Notes under the pieces: model-generated
Database searches by the model: none
The model's input: only the letters and a program-made list of their open reading frames with translations
Told to the model about the DNA's origin: nothing
In this document: positions 1-6,677 of the stretch, piece by piece
Layout of the letters: every line of letters starts with the position of its first letter
How positions within the stretch are numbered: position 1 is the stretch's first letter
Program-made: the position numbers and the translations under genes
NCBI GenBank assembly: GCA_913057845.1
Contig: CAJXPC010000098.1
Span: 1 to 6,677, forward strand
Origin: an uncultured Pseudomonadota bacterium
GTDB lineage: Bacteria; Pseudomonadota; Gammaproteobacteria; Burkholderiales; Eutrophovitaceae
Reading direction: 5' to 3'
DNA: 6,677 nucleotides

Positions 1-41
1 TAGAGAGGTCTCGTGGGCTCGGAGATGTGTATAAGAGACAG
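1..41 (+). other. Illumina Nextera adapter and partial i7 index (artefact, not genomic)
   Basis: Positions 8-41 match the 34-nt Nextera Read 2 transposase adapter, ending in the 19-bp Tn5 mosaic end (AGATGTGTATAAGAGACAG, 23-41). The seven bases before it, TAGAGAG (1-7), match the last seven bases of the Nextera i7 index N707 as it is written in the adapter. This is exactly the order of a sequenced library molecule: index, adapter, mosaic end, insert. The sdhC reading frame begins cleanly at 42, directly after the mosaic end. The segment is untrimmed adapter left at a contig end and should be removed. It is not a natural Tn5/IS50 element, since no natural transposon carries this adapter tail. 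Confidence 0.97.
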
Positions 42-191
42 CTCCAAACTTAACGATAAAACACCCAAGAGGACCCCGATCATCAAGAACATACCCAGAC
101 CACTCACCCGATGAAGAATTGAGACAAATCCTGGAAGGGGTAACCTGATTTTGGTGAGGTCTAAGTGTTTTGGCCTCGGTTTTGTATTCAT
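42..191 (-). CDS. sdhC: Succinate dehydrogenase cytochrome b556 subunit, N-terminal part (truncated)
   Basis: The frame reads from an ATG at 191-189 down to 42 with no stop, giving the first 50 residues of a protein usually about 125-140 aa long. The rest is lost at the adapter junction. Visible features are an RP pair at residues 6-7, the LPLPG segment (17-21) and the signature SILHRVSG (24-31) leading into the first hydrophobic membrane helix (about 22-48). In this family the Ser and Arg of SxxHR (here S24 and R28) line the ubiquinone site. The haem-ligand His lies further on and is not present. SdhC with SdhD anchors SdhAB in the inner membrane (complex II). An AAGGAA ribosome site (complement of 201-206) lies 9 nt before the ATG. 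The gene follows the GntR gene by 38 nt on the same strand, so co-transcription is likely. Confidence 0.9.
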
Positions 192-200
192 AACAGTTAG

Positions 201-206
201 TTCCTT
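201..206 (-). promoter_or_regulatory. Ribosome binding site of sdhC
   Basis: Minus-strand AAGGAA sits 9 nt upstream of the ATG at 191. It is a strong Shine-Dalgarno match and fixes this start. It lies in the 38-nt gap after the GntR gene. Confidence 0.7.
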
Positions 207-229
207 ATTTTTTTATCAACAACCGCTCA

Positions 230-976
230 TTAGACGATTTGATTCCTATAATGATGGTTAGAGGTATTGCAATAACTCCGCCTCAGTTCAACGGGTCGAT
301 CTCCATACGTGTAAGCAATACGATCAACCCTCAGTAAGGGCGAACCATCGAGCAAACCCAATCTGTCAACAATTTCGCCTTCTCCTAAAACCGCCTTTAC
401 CCGTTCCTCCACATAAAGAATTCTTAATCCGAATACAGCCTCATACATGCTATAGAGCATGCAGTTATGATCTAAAAGCATTTTTTCTTCGATCACCTCA
501 AACGGCTGACCAGGGAGACGAATCTCTTCATAAATCGTTTGAACTCCTTCTGGAGCTAAAATTCTTCGAATTAACCAACCGGTTGAGCCTGCAGCGACCG
601 ACAAGTTCGAAGCAGACAGCTCATCGAGCTTTATCCTCCAAAAATCGATTAAATTTGCATTTACGTCCACAACTGGTCCAACGTCTGGTGCCAGCCGCAG
701 AAACGGAAATTTTGTGGGTTCTATTTGGTGGGAGGCGACAAAAGTGCCTCTACCTTGGTGCCGAACAACCAACTTTTGGGTGGCGAGATCAGAAATCGCT
801 TTTCTCACGGTACCTTGGCTAACGTTATAACGTTGCGCAAGCTCAAACTCGCTTGGAATTGATTGACCTGGTGCCCACTCACCAGACCTCAAGGCGTCTG
901 TAATTAAACGCTTAATTTGGCGATATAAAGGCACATAGCCCGCATTGGTTTCGCTTTGAAGCTCCATAATTGGCAT
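230..976 (-). CDS. GntR-family (HutC/UTRA-type) transcriptional regulator, probable TCA/methylcitrate regulator
   Basis: A 248-aa protein with the two-part layout of the HutC branch of GntR regulators. The N-terminal winged helix-turn-helix (about residues 14-80) includes PLYRQIKRLI, the PGQSIPSEFELAQRY stretch (36-50), the recognition-helix segment VSQGTVRKAISDL (52-64), and the wing with GRGTFVASH (75-83). A C-terminal UTRA effector domain follows (about 95-243), with the typical strands WLIRRIL, IYEEIRLP and PLLRVDRIAYTYGDRPVELRR. It is a cytoplasmic DNA-binding protein; the ligand is not evident. The start at 976 has only a weak GAGA-type ribosome site, and an in-frame ATG at 967 (residue 4) is also possible. 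It lies between sdhC (same strand, downstream) and the divergent mdh-prp genes, and a perfect palindrome upstream is its likely operator. I infer autoregulation and control of both units. Confidence 0.9.
   Translation of the reverse strand: MPIMELQSETNAGYVPLYRQIKRLITDALRSGEWAPGQSIPSEFELAQRYNVSQGTVRKAISDLATQKLVVRHQGRGTFVASHQIEPTKFPFLRLAPDVGPVVDVNANLIDFWRIKLDELSASNLSVAAGSTGWLIRRILAPEGVQTIYEEIRLPGQPFEVIEEKMLLDHNCMLYSMYEAVFGLRILYVEERVKAVLGEGEIVDRLGLLDGSPLLRVDRIAYTYGDRPVELRRSYCNTSNHHYRNQIV
245..272 (-). promoter_or_regulatory. Possible internal promoter for sdhC inside the 3' end of the GntR gene
   Basis: On the minus strand, TTGCAA (272-267), a 16-nt spacer and TATAGG (250-245) resemble a sigma70 promoter. 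Initiation would fall near 238, leaving a leader of about 45 nt to the sdhC ATG. It lies within the coding region of the regulator, so the match may be chance. If real, it would let the sdh operon be expressed apart from the regulator. Confidence 0.25.
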
Positions 977-1027
977 ATTCTATTCTCAATTTGAAGATTT
1001 ATCTACAAGAATTGCAGCTATTCTTAT

Positions 1028-1041
1028 GTCTTATATAAGAC
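1028..1041. promoter_or_regulatory. Perfect 14-bp palindrome, likely GntR operator
   Basis: GTCTTATATAAGAC is identical to its reverse complement over all 14 bases. Its GT...AC ends fit the general GntR-family operator pattern of a GT half matched by an AC half around a variable centre. It lies in the divergent region 52 bp before the regulator start and ends 3 bp before the -35 box of the rightward promoter. An extra TCTTAT copy immediately to the left (1022-1027) forms a direct repeat with the left arm and could add a third contact. No second copy of the full palindrome was seen in the window. Binding by the adjacent GntR protein is inferred from position and symmetry. Confidence 0.65.
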
Positions 1042-1044
1042 TGG

Positions 1045-1074
1045 TTGACGTGAGGCGCAGACGAAAGGTACAAT
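1045..1074 (+). promoter_or_regulatory. Sigma70-type promoter for mdh-lyase-prpBCD
   Basis: TTGACG (1045-1050), an 18-nt spacer and TACAAT (1069-1074) each differ from consensus by one base, making this the best plus-strand promoter in the region. Transcription would start near 1081. The palindrome at 1028-1041 abuts its -35 box, so the bound regulator could either block polymerase or contact it as an activator; sequence alone does not decide. Confidence 0.6.
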
Positions 1075-1080
1075 GTGCAA

Positions 1081-1234
1081 CTAAAATGATATCCAAATGG
1101 CATTTATAGACTCAAAAACAAGCCAGGAATCGTGAAATACCCTTCCGCCCCTTAGAAACAATAATTAGCGGCAGATGACAGAATCCATATAGTATAAAAA
1201 TTAAGTCAGACAACCTTTAGAGGGATAAGTACAG
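1081..1234 (+). other. Untranslated leader of mdh, no recognised structure
   Basis: If transcription starts near 1081, the mdh message carries about 154 nt before its ATG. The stretch is A-rich. I could not find a convincing hairpin, riboswitch or terminator in it. It ends with AGAGGGA (1219-1225), 9 nt before the mdh start, which is a usable ribosome site. A second, weaker TATAGT/TATAAA patch at 1188-1198 lacks a good -35 partner. A seven-codon ATG frame at 1086 has no ribosome site. Confidence 0.35.
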
Positions 1235-2221
1235 ATGAAGAAGCCCATCAGAGTCGCCATTACAGGCGCCGCAGGTCAAATCGGATATAGCCTATTGTTT
1301 AGAATTGCTTCGGGCGAAATGCTCGGCAAAGACCAACCAGTCATCCTGCAGCTACTCGAGATAACACCCGCACTTAATGCACTCAAAGGTGTCGTTATGG
1401 AGCTGGAGGACTGCGCATTCCCACTTTTAGCAGGTATTATCCAGTCTGACGATCCAATGGTCGCGTTCAAAGATATCGATATCGCACTTTTGGTTGGAGC
1501 TCGGCCTCGATCAAAGGGTATGGAAAGAAAAGATCTATTAGAGGCAAATGGCGCTATATTCACCGTTCAGGGACAAGCACTCAATGCAGTTGCGGCTCGA
1601 AATGTCCGAGTGCTTGTCGTAGGGAACCCGGCTAATACCAACGCTTACATCGCAATGAAGAGCGCTCCCGACCTCCCGAGTCGCAACTTCACAGCAATGT
1701 TGCGTCTCGACCACAACCGTGCCCTATCCCAACTATCCACTAAGAGTGGCCAAAGCGTTGACTTAATCAAGAAGTTGATCGTCTGGGGTAATCATTCCCC
1801 AACGATGTACCCCGATTATCGGTTCGCAACCATAAATGGCAAACCTGCACCAGAAGTCATTAACAATCAGGACTGGTATGAAAATACATTCATATCAACC
1901 GTAGGCAAACGAGGTGCGGCAATCATTGAGGCTAGAGGCCTATCATCAGCCGCCTCTGCCGCTTCCGCCGCTATCGATCATATCCGAGATTGGGTCTTAG
2001 GCTCTCAAGGAGAATGGACGACAATGGGAGTTCCTTCTGACGGCTCTTACGGCATTCCAGAGGGGGTGATCTACGGGTTTCCCACCATCTGTTCAAACGG
2101 TGATTACCAGATCATCCCAGACCTAAACATCGATGAATTTAGTCGCTCAAAAATAAACGGCACACTGCAGGAGCTCGAGGAAGAACGTGGTGCGATAAGT
2201 CACTTACTCGATCAAGGGTAA
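1235..2221 (+). CDS. mdh: Malate dehydrogenase (NAD-dependent, dimeric LDH-like type)
   Basis: A 328-aa cytoplasmic enzyme that interconverts malate and oxaloacetate. It has the Rossmann motif GAAGQIGYS (residues 11-19) and an acidic residue, E42, at the end of the second strand that favours NAD. The substrate loop [11 protein letters not shown] (88-98) carries R92 and R98, followed by KDLLEANG. The conserved segments VVGNPANTN (128-136) and LDHNRALSQ (158-166) contribute catalytic D159 and substrate-binding R162, and WGNHSP (184-189) holds the catalytic H187. Length is normal for this class (about 325-330 aa). The loop reads RSKG where many relatives have RGPG, a small change that spares the arginines. 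It is the first gene of the rightward unit, with AGAGGGA 9 nt upstream of the ATG. It would supply oxaloacetate to the citrate synthase-family enzyme encoded downstream. The next start codon is 9 nt past its stop. Confidence 0.96.
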   Translation: MKKPIRVAITGAAGQIGYSLLFRIASGEMLGKDQPVILQLLEITPALNALKGVVMELEDCAFPLLAGIIQSDDPMVAFKDIDIALLVGARPRSKGMERKDLLEANGAIFTVQGQALNAVAARNVRVLVVGNPANTNAYIAMKSAPDLPSRNFTAMLRLDHNRALSQLSTKSGQSVDLIKKLIVWGNHSPTMYPDYRFATINGKPAPEVINNQDWYENTFISTVGKRGAAIIEARGLSSAASAASAAIDHIRDWVLGSQGEWTTMGVPSDGSYGIPEGVIYGFPTICSNGDYQIIPDLNIDEFSRSKINGTLQELEEERGAISHLLDQG

Positions 2222-2230
2222 GTAAGCAAG

Positions 2231-3211
2231 ATGATCCATCCTGACAATGTCCTATTCCAAACGGGATCATCTTTACCGTTAATCCCTTCATGCGAACACT
2301 TTGCTGGGAACGAGAAATTCATCCGCAAGGCCGTCATCTTGCAATCGTCAACAGAGATAAAGTTCGATGTAACGTGTGATTGCGAAGATGGGGCTCCAGC
2401 TGGAGAAGAGTATCAACACGCGATCATGGTTGGGAAAATAATGGCTGAATTAGGCGGCCCTAACAATAGATTAGGCGTTCGCATCCATGATCCAATGCAT
2501 CAAGCCTGCAATCAAGACATTGATATTTTAATGGCTGAAGCTGCTCAAAATATAGCTTACCTTACCATTCCAAAACCTGTGAGCTATGACGACACGGCTC
2601 GCACAGTTGATTACATCCATAAAGCAGCCGAGTTGAATGGCGTCAGCGCGCCACCGATCCACATCCTTATTGAAACGCAAAGCGCACTCAGTGAGGTCTT
2701 CAAAATCGCGAGTATCGACGGACTCGAAGGACTTATATTCGGCTTACTGGATTTTGTCAGTGATCATCAAGGAGCTATTCCCGCTACTGCGATGCGATCG
2801 CCGGGACAATTTACCCATCAGTTAATTTCTCGAGCTAAAACTGAAGTTGCTGCCGCCGCACTCCGACATGGGCTTATTGCGACACATAACCCCTGCCTCG
2901 AGATTCAAGATCGATCGCTCGCTTTTGATGACGCAAAAACGGCTAGGGATACTTTCGGATTCATGCGCATGTACAGCATACATCCGTCACAAATTGAATC
3001 AATCGTAAATGGGATGAAACCTAACGAAGACGAAATTGATCGAGCCACACAAATTTTATTAGCAGCCCAAAAAGCGGACTGGGGGCCAATCTCCCATAAC
3101 AACGAAATGCATGACCGGGCGAGTTATCGGTACTTTTGGAATTTACTCCAAAGAACTCATCTCAACGGCATATCCGTCAATGAGGAAGCAAAAATCTCAT
3201 TTTTTCAATGA
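2231..3211 (+). CDS. HpcH/HpaI aldolase / CitE-like CoA-ester lyase, substrate unknown
   Basis: A 326-aa TIM-barrel protein of the HpcH/HpaI aldolase/citrate lyase beta family. Visible marks are the CDCEDGAP stretch (residues 49-56), VRIHD (83-87, with the family's CoA/substrate-site Arg), YLTIPKP (110-116), IETQSAL (147-153, E148 probable Mg ligand), [15 protein letters not shown] (170-184, D174 second probable Mg ligand), AMRSPGQF (187-194) and MYSIHPSQI (247-255). The C-terminal tail [20 protein letters not shown] (284-303) is shared, from memory, by the mdh-linked betaproteobacterial group. Relatives cleave malyl-CoA, citramalyl-CoA or similar esters, but this branch has no reaction I can assign. 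There is no lyase alpha or acyl-carrier subunit nearby, so it is not a true citrate lyase. The ribosome site is weak, and with only 9 nt after mdh, translational coupling is likely. Confidence 0.85.
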   Translation: MIHPDNVLFQTGSSLPLIPSCEHFAGNEKFIRKAVILQSSTEIKFDVTCDCEDGAPAGEEYQHAIMVGKIMAELGGPNNRLGVRIHDPMHQACNQDIDILMAEAAQNIAYLTIPKPVSYDDTARTVDYIHKAAELNGVSAPPIHILIETQSALSEVFKIASIDGLEGLIFGLLDFVSDHQGAIPATAMRSPGQFTHQLISRAKTEVAAAALRHGLIATHNPCLEIQDRSLAFDDAKTARDTFGFMRMYSIHPSQIESIVNGMKPNEDEIDRATQILLAAQKADWGPISHNNEMHDRASYRYFWNLLQRTHLNGISVNEEAKISFFQ

Positions 3212-3220
3212 AATACAGTT

Positions 3221-3224
3221 AGGA
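3221..3224 (+). promoter_or_regulatory. Ribosome binding site that decides the prpB start
   Basis: AGGA lies 6 nt before the ATG at 3231. It supports that start over the longer in-frame ATG at 3111, which lies deep inside the lyase gene and has no comparable site. Confidence 0.65.
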
Positions 3225-3230
3225 CAAATC

Positions 3231-4121
3231 ATGACCATCTCTTCCCAAGGGAAAAAATTTAGAGAAGCTGTTGATGCTGAACAACCTCTACAGGTTATCG
3301 GCGCGATTAACGCTTACCACGCACGTCTTGCGGAGCAATCTGGATATAAAGCTATATACTTATCGGGCGGTGGAGTAGCCGCGGGTTCTTTAGGCATTCC
3401 TGATCTTGGCATTTCCTCTCTGGATGACGTTCTAACTGACGTCCGGCGCATTACAGATGTCTGCTCTCTGCCCCTCCTTGTCGATGTGGATACTGGATTT
3501 GGTGGCGCGTTTAATATCGCAAGGACAGTAAAATCTTTAATAAAATTTGGCGCCGGGGCCATGCACATTGAGGATCAAGTCCAAAGCAAACGATGCGGGC
3601 ATCGCCCTAACAAGGAAATCGTCTCAAAGGTCGAATTCGTCGACAGAATCAAAGCGGCAGCAGACGCGCGAATAGATCCTGACTTCGTCATCATGGCCCG
3701 AACAGACGCGCTTGCGGTTGATGGATTGGATGCCGCTATTGACCGAGCATGTGCGTGCGTAGAAGCTGGGGCAGACATGATATTTCCCGAAGCCATGACT
3801 GAGCTCAGCATGTACCAAAAATTTGCAGATGCAGTTAAGGTCCCCATTTTGGCGAATATCACAGAATTTGGACATACTCCCCTATTTACGGTCGAGGAAT
3901 TACGTTCCGTAGATGTAGGGCTTGTTCTTTATCCGCTATCTGCTTTTCGGGCAATGAATCAGGCTGCGCTTAACGTCTACCAAACAGTACGCAAAGAGGG
4001 GACGCAAAAATCTGTCCTCGACACCATGCAAACGCGAGACGAACTGTACGACTATCTCGATTACCACAAATACGAAAAAAAATTAGATGATCTTTTTGTG
4101 AAAGGAAACAATCATGAGTGA
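3231..4121 (+). CDS. prpB: 2-Methylisocitrate lyase
   Basis: A 296-aa enzyme of the isocitrate lyase/PEP mutase superfamily. It splits 2-methylisocitrate into pyruvate and succinate, the last step of the methylcitrate cycle. Motifs are YLSGGG (43-48), VDVDTGFGG (84-92; D85 and D87 bind Mg), HIEDQ (112-116), the lyase signature KRCGH (120-124) with catalytic C122, and MARTDA (155-160) with R157. The KRCGH motif separates it from PEP mutases. An in-frame ATG at 3111 would give 336 aa, but it adds 40 residues unlike PrpB and overlaps the lyase gene by 101 nt. The ATG at 3231 has AGGA 6 nt upstream and gives the same length as E. coli PrpB. It begins 19 nt after the lyase stop and overlaps prpC by 8 nt. 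Confidence 0.96.
   Translation: MTISSQGKKFREAVDAEQPLQVIGAINAYHARLAEQSGYKAIYLSGGGVAAGSLGIPDLGISSLDDVLTDVRRITDVCSLPLLVDVDTGFGGAFNIARTVKSLIKFGAGAMHIEDQVQSKRCGHRPNKEIVSKVEFVDRIKAAADARIDPDFVIMARTDALAVDGLDAAIDRACACVEAGADMIFPEAMTELSMYQKFADAVKVPILANITEFGHTPLFTVEELRSVDVGLVLYPLSAFRAMNQAALNVYQTVRKEGTQKSVLDTMQTRDELYDYLDYHKYEKKLDDLFVKGNNHE
4102..4107 (+). promoter_or_regulatory. Ribosome binding site of prpC, inside prpB
   Basis: AAGGAA ends 6 nt before the prpC ATG and lies within the last codons of prpB. With the 8-bp overlap ATGAGTGA (4114-4121), this indicates coupled translation of PrpB and PrpC. Confidence 0.7.
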
Positions 4122-5268
4122 AAAAACAGAATACAAACCAAAACCAAAAAAGTCTGTTGCATTGTCAGGCGTCCCTGCCGGCAACACAGCGCTTTGCACA
4201 GTCGGACGAACGGGTAACGATCTGCATTACCGCGGATACGACATATTGGATTTTGCTCAAAATGCAGAGTTTGAAGAAATCGCGCATCTATTGGTCCATG
4301 AAAAACTCCCCACAGCGGCTGAACTTAAAAACTATAAGTTAAAACTGAAAGCGCTTCGCGGATTACCCACTAACGTTAAAGCAGTCTTGGAGTGGATACC
4401 GGCATCAGCACATCCTATGGATGTTCTAAGAACAGGATGTTCCGCTCTTGGTACCGTACTGCCAGAAAAAGAGGACCACAACATCTCAGGCGCTAGAGAC
4501 ATTGCCGATCGATTAATGGCCTCATTTGGATCGATGTTGTTGTATTGGTATCACTGGAGTCATAACGGTCGCCGTATTGAAACGGAAACCGATGACGACT
4601 CGATTGGTGGACACTTCTTACACATGCTTCATGGAAAAGAACCTACAGAGTCATGGGTTAGAGCAATGCACACCTCTTTAATTCTCTATGCAGAACACGA
4701 ATTCAATGCTTCAACCTTCGCTGCACGCGTTATCGCAGGTACTTCCTCAGACATGTATTCATCAATCACAGGAGGAATAGGCGCACTCCGTGGTCCAAAA
4801 CATGGCGGGGCAAACGAAGTAGCCTATGAAATTCAGCAGCGTTATCACAACCCTAAAGACGCTGAAATAGATATTAAGCAAAGAATTGCGAATAAAGAAA
4901 TTGTCATTGGATTTGGCCATCCGGTTTACACAATCAGCGACCCAAGAAACGAAGTCATTAAACAAGTTTCACGCACACTATGTAAAGAAACCGGAAATAC
5001 GAACCTCTTCGATATAGCGGCTCGAATCGAGACAGTTATGTGGGATGAGAAGAAGATGTTCCCAAATCTCGATTGGTTCTCGGCAGTAAGTTACAACCAA
5101 ATGGGTATTCCAACATCAATGTTTACGCCAATCTTTGTGATGGCCCGCACCTCTGGATGGGCTGCGCACGTTATAGAACAGAGAATCGATGGGAAGATCA
5201 TCCGTCCAAGCGCCAATTACACGGGCCAGGAGAACTTGAAGTGGGTGCCAATGGCAAAACGCAAATAA
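4114..5268 (+). CDS. prpC: 2-Methylcitrate synthase
   Basis: A 384-aa cytoplasmic enzyme of the citrate synthase fold. It condenses propionyl-CoA with oxaloacetate to give 2-methylcitrate. Visible catalytic and binding elements are [10 protein letters not shown] (192-201, H195), GPKHGGANE (227-235, H230 general acid/base), GFGHPVY (266-272, H269), DPR (276-278, R278 for oxaloacetate), [14 protein letters not shown] (320-333, catalytic D320) and [15 protein letters not shown] (343-357, R345). The opening [19 protein letters not shown] (13-31) and the length are typical of PrpC; hexameric Gram-negative citrate synthases are longer (about 430 aa) with an extra N-terminal domain. Placement between prpB and prpD makes the assignment firm, although PrpC enzymes commonly keep some citrate synthase activity. 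The stop TAA is at 5266-5268. Confidence 0.96.
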   Translation: MSEKTEYKPKPKKSVALSGVPAGNTALCTVGRTGNDLHYRGYDILDFAQNAEFEEIAHLLVHEKLPTAAELKNYKLKLKALRGLPTNVKAVLEWIPASAHPMDVLRTGCSALGTVLPEKEDHNISGARDIADRLMASFGSMLLYWYHWSHNGRRIETETDDDSIGGHFLHMLHGKEPTESWVRAMHTSLILYAEHEFNASTFAARVIAGTSSDMYSSITGGIGALRGPKHGGANEVAYEIQQRYHNPKDAEIDIKQRIANKEIVIGFGHPVYTISDPRNEVIKQVSRTLCKETGNTNLFDIAARIETVMWDEKKMFPNLDWFSAVSYNQMGIPTSMFTPIFVMARTSGWAAHVIEQRIDGKIIRPSANYTGQENLKWVPMAKRK

Positions 5269-5358
5269 TTAAGAGCGCCAATCGGTATAAAAGAATCAAA
5301 AACTATTTGTTACGTACATTTTTTATTTATACATAATCTAAACAGGAATCTTTAATTC
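5269..5358 (+). other. AT-rich prpC-prpD gap with prpD ribosome site and weak promoter-like boxes
   Basis: This 90-nt gap is the only sizeable break in the rightward gene run. It contains TTGTTA (5307-5312) and a TATACATAAT patch (5328-5337), but the spacer to any one -10 choice is off-optimal (15 nt to TATACA, 19 nt to CATAAT). No stem-loop followed by a T-run was found; the T-run at 5319-5324 has no GC-rich stem before it. AGGAA (5344-5348) sits 10 nt before the prpD ATG and is its ribosome site. A secondary promoter here is possible but poorly supported. Confidence 0.3.
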
Positions 5359-6677
5359 ATGTCTGCACACATTTCAAATGTTCGCCCAAAACCCGACAAA
5401 GTCCTAGTCGATATAGCTAACTACGTATCGAAAAAAGCCATCACAAGCAAACAAGCCTATGAAACTGCTCGATATTGTTTGATGGACACACTCGGTTGCG
5501 GGTTAGAAGCACTGGAATACCCCGCCTGCAACAAACTATTAGGGCCAATCGTCCCAGGAACAATCGTTCCTAACGGAGCGAAAGTACCCGGCACTCAATT
5601 CCAACTCGACCCAGTCCAAGCCGCGTTCAACATTGGTACCATGATTCGTTGGCTCGATTTTAACGACACTTGGCTTGCTGCCGAATGGGGCCATCCATCA
5701 GATAATTTAGGCGGAATACTCGCTACAGCGGACTGGTTATCAAGAAACGCAGTAGCGGCAGGCAAAAACCCTCTCAAGATTCAAGACGTTCTCACCGCAA
5801 TGATCAAAGCCCATGAAATCCAAGGCATCTTAGCAATCGAGAATAGTTTCAATAAAGTAGGTCTCGATCATGTGGTGCTTGTTAAGGTCGCCTCGACTGC
5901 TGTAGTCGCTAACATGTTGGGCTTGAACCAAGAAGAGATCATTAACGCAGTTTCGCTGGCTTGGGTCGATGGACAATCATTGCGCACTTATCGCCATTCG
6001 CCAAACACAGGCTCTCGTAAAAGCTGGGCAGCTGGCGATGCAACCAGTCGCGCTGTACGACTCGCACTGATCGCTAAAACCGGCGAGATGGGCTACCCAT
6101 CAGTACTTAGCGCCAAAACATGGGGCTTTTACGACGTTCTATTTAAAGGAAAAGAGTTCAAGTTCCAACGTCCTTATGGCAGCTACGTTATGGAAAATGT
6201 TCTATTTAAGATATCTTTCCCGGCTGAATTCCATTCCCAAACTTCAGTTGAGTGTGCCATGCAAATTCACGATCTTCTTAAGAAGACCGGTCGAAATGCA
6301 GATGATATTAAGAAAATAACCATTCGTACGCACGAGGCGTGCATCCGAATCATCGATAAAAAAGGTCCGTTGAATAATCCAGCTGATCGAGATCACTGCA
6401 TACAGTATATGGTCGCTGTTCCTATTCTCCATGGGCGATTGACGGCTTCAGATTACGAGGACAACGTTGCTTCCGACCCGCGCATCGACAAACTACGAGA
6501 CAAGATTGTTTGCATCGAAGACAAAAAATTCACCAAGGATTATCATGATCCAAAGAAGCGCTCAATTGCTAACGCGCTTACAGTTGAATTTAAGGACGGC
6601 AAGAAACTAAAAGAAATTGTCTGCGAATACCCGATTGGTCACAAACTAAGACGGAAGGAAGGCATGCCCGTATTAGT
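5359..6677 (+). CDS. prpD: 2-Methylcitrate dehydratase, 3' end cut off by window
   Basis: The frame is open from ATG 5359 to the last base, giving 439 complete codons and two bases of the next. E. coli PrpD is 483 aa, so about 45 C-terminal residues are missing. The protein belongs to the MmgE/PrpD family and dehydrates 2-methylcitrate to 2-methyl-cis-aconitate without an iron-sulphur cluster. Recognisable blocks, read from my own translation, include [20 protein letters not shown] [16 protein letters not shown] (42-57), [17 protein letters not shown] (80-96), [20 protein letters not shown] (99-118), [13 protein letters not shown] (204-216), [16 protein letters not shown] (224-239), [12 protein letters not shown] (285-296), [20 protein letters not shown] (328-347) and EYPIGH near the end. 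These match E. coli PrpD closely from memory. The AconC/acn gene that rehydrates the product is expected further right. Confidence 0.96.
   Translation, partial: MSAHISNVRPKPDKVLVDIANYVSKKAITSKQAYETARYCLMDTLGCGLEALEYPACNKLLGPIVPGTIVPNGAKVPGTQFQLDPVQAAFNIGTMIRWLDFNDTWLAAEWGHPSDNLGGILATADWLSRNAVAAGKNPLKIQDVLTAMIKAHEIQGILAIENSFNKVGLDHVVLVKVASTAVVANMLGLNQEEIINAVSLAWVDGQSLRTYRHSPNTGSRKSWAAGDATSRAVRLALIAKTGEMGYPSVLSAKTWGFYDVLFKGKEFKFQRPYGSYVMENVLFKISFPAEFHSQTSVECAMQIHDLLKKTGRNADDIKKITIRTHEACIRIIDKKGPLNNPADRDHCIQYMVAVPILHGRLTASDYEDNVASDPRIDKLRDKIVCIEDKKFTKDYHDPKKRSIANALTVEFKDGKKLKEIVCEYPIGHKLRRKEGMPVL

Noticed and set aside
23..41. Tn5 mosaic end suggesting a natural transposon insertion in sdhC
   Set aside because: It is preceded by the synthetic Nextera adapter and an index remnant, so it comes from library preparation.
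583..822. 79-codon plus-strand frame
   Set aside because: It is antisense to the well-supported GntR gene, resembles no family I know and has no ribosome site.
1086..1109. Seven-codon ATG frame in the mdh leader (possible leader peptide)
   Set aside because: It has no Shine-Dalgarno site, no run of regulatory codons and no attenuator hairpin after it.
1276..1563. 95-codon minus-strand frame antisense to mdh
   Set aside because: It is a shadow of a conserved enzyme gene; its composition is Ser/Ile-rich as expected from antisense reading.
3575..3875. Two overlapping minus-strand frames antisense to prpB
   Set aside because: They overlap each other and a clearly coding prpB; there is no start signal.
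5300..5330. Rho-independent terminator after prpC, suggested by the T-run
   Set aside because: No GC-rich inverted repeat precedes the T-run.
5073..5336. 87-codon plus-strand frame crossing the prpC end
   Set aside because: Most of it is out of frame within conserved PrpC catalytic sequence, and there is no ribosome site.
6244..6432. Minus-strand 62-codon frame in the prpD region
   Set aside because: It is antisense to the continuous PrpD reading frame, which matches the family throughout.

Overview
The window is a chromosomal fragment, probably from a low-to-moderate GC betaproteobacterium (Burkholderiales type). Three things support this. A GntR/HutC regulator lies directly upstream of sdhC. 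Divergent to it is a dimeric, LDH-like malate dehydrogenase followed by a CitE-like CoA-ester lyase. The methylcitrate genes prpB, prpC and prpD come next. From memory this layout is characteristic of Burkholderiales, including Alcaligenaceae; the genus cannot be fixed from sequence alone. Base composition is moderate (mid-40s % GC by eye), which argues against the high-GC members such as Bordetella or Burkholderia.

Layout. Positions 1-41 are not genomic: they match the Illumina Nextera transposase adapter, preceded by seven bases of an i7 index, so real sequence begins at 42. On the minus strand, 976-230 encodes a GntR/HutC-type regulator. It is followed 38 nt later by the first 50 codons of sdhC (191-42), which is cut off by the adapter junction. 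The divergent intergenic region (977-1234) holds a perfect 14-bp palindrome (1028-1041), which is the likely operator. Immediately beside it is a good sigma70 promoter reading right (1045-1074), then a leader of about 150 nt with no clear structure. On the plus strand, mdh (1235-2221), a CitE-like lyase (2231-3211), prpB (3231-4121) and prpC (4114-5268) are tightly packed. After a 90-nt AT-rich gap comes prpD (5359 to the window end), which lacks roughly its last 45 codons.

How the genes work together. PrpC condenses propionyl-CoA with oxaloacetate to 2-methylcitrate, PrpD dehydrates it, an aconitase (not in the window) rehydrates it, and PrpB cleaves 2-methylisocitrate to pyruvate and succinate. 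Succinate is then oxidised by succinate dehydrogenase (sdhC...), and malate dehydrogenase regenerates the oxaloacetate that PrpC uses. The two divergent units therefore encode much of the loop needed to burn propionyl-CoA, and one GntR regulator sitting between them is the obvious candidate to coordinate both. The reaction of the CitE-like lyase is not known from sequence. No mobile elements, tRNA, rRNA or CRISPR were seen. I see no wholly new system here. The points most worth a second look are the adapter junction, the shared operator, and the lyase of unknown substrate.
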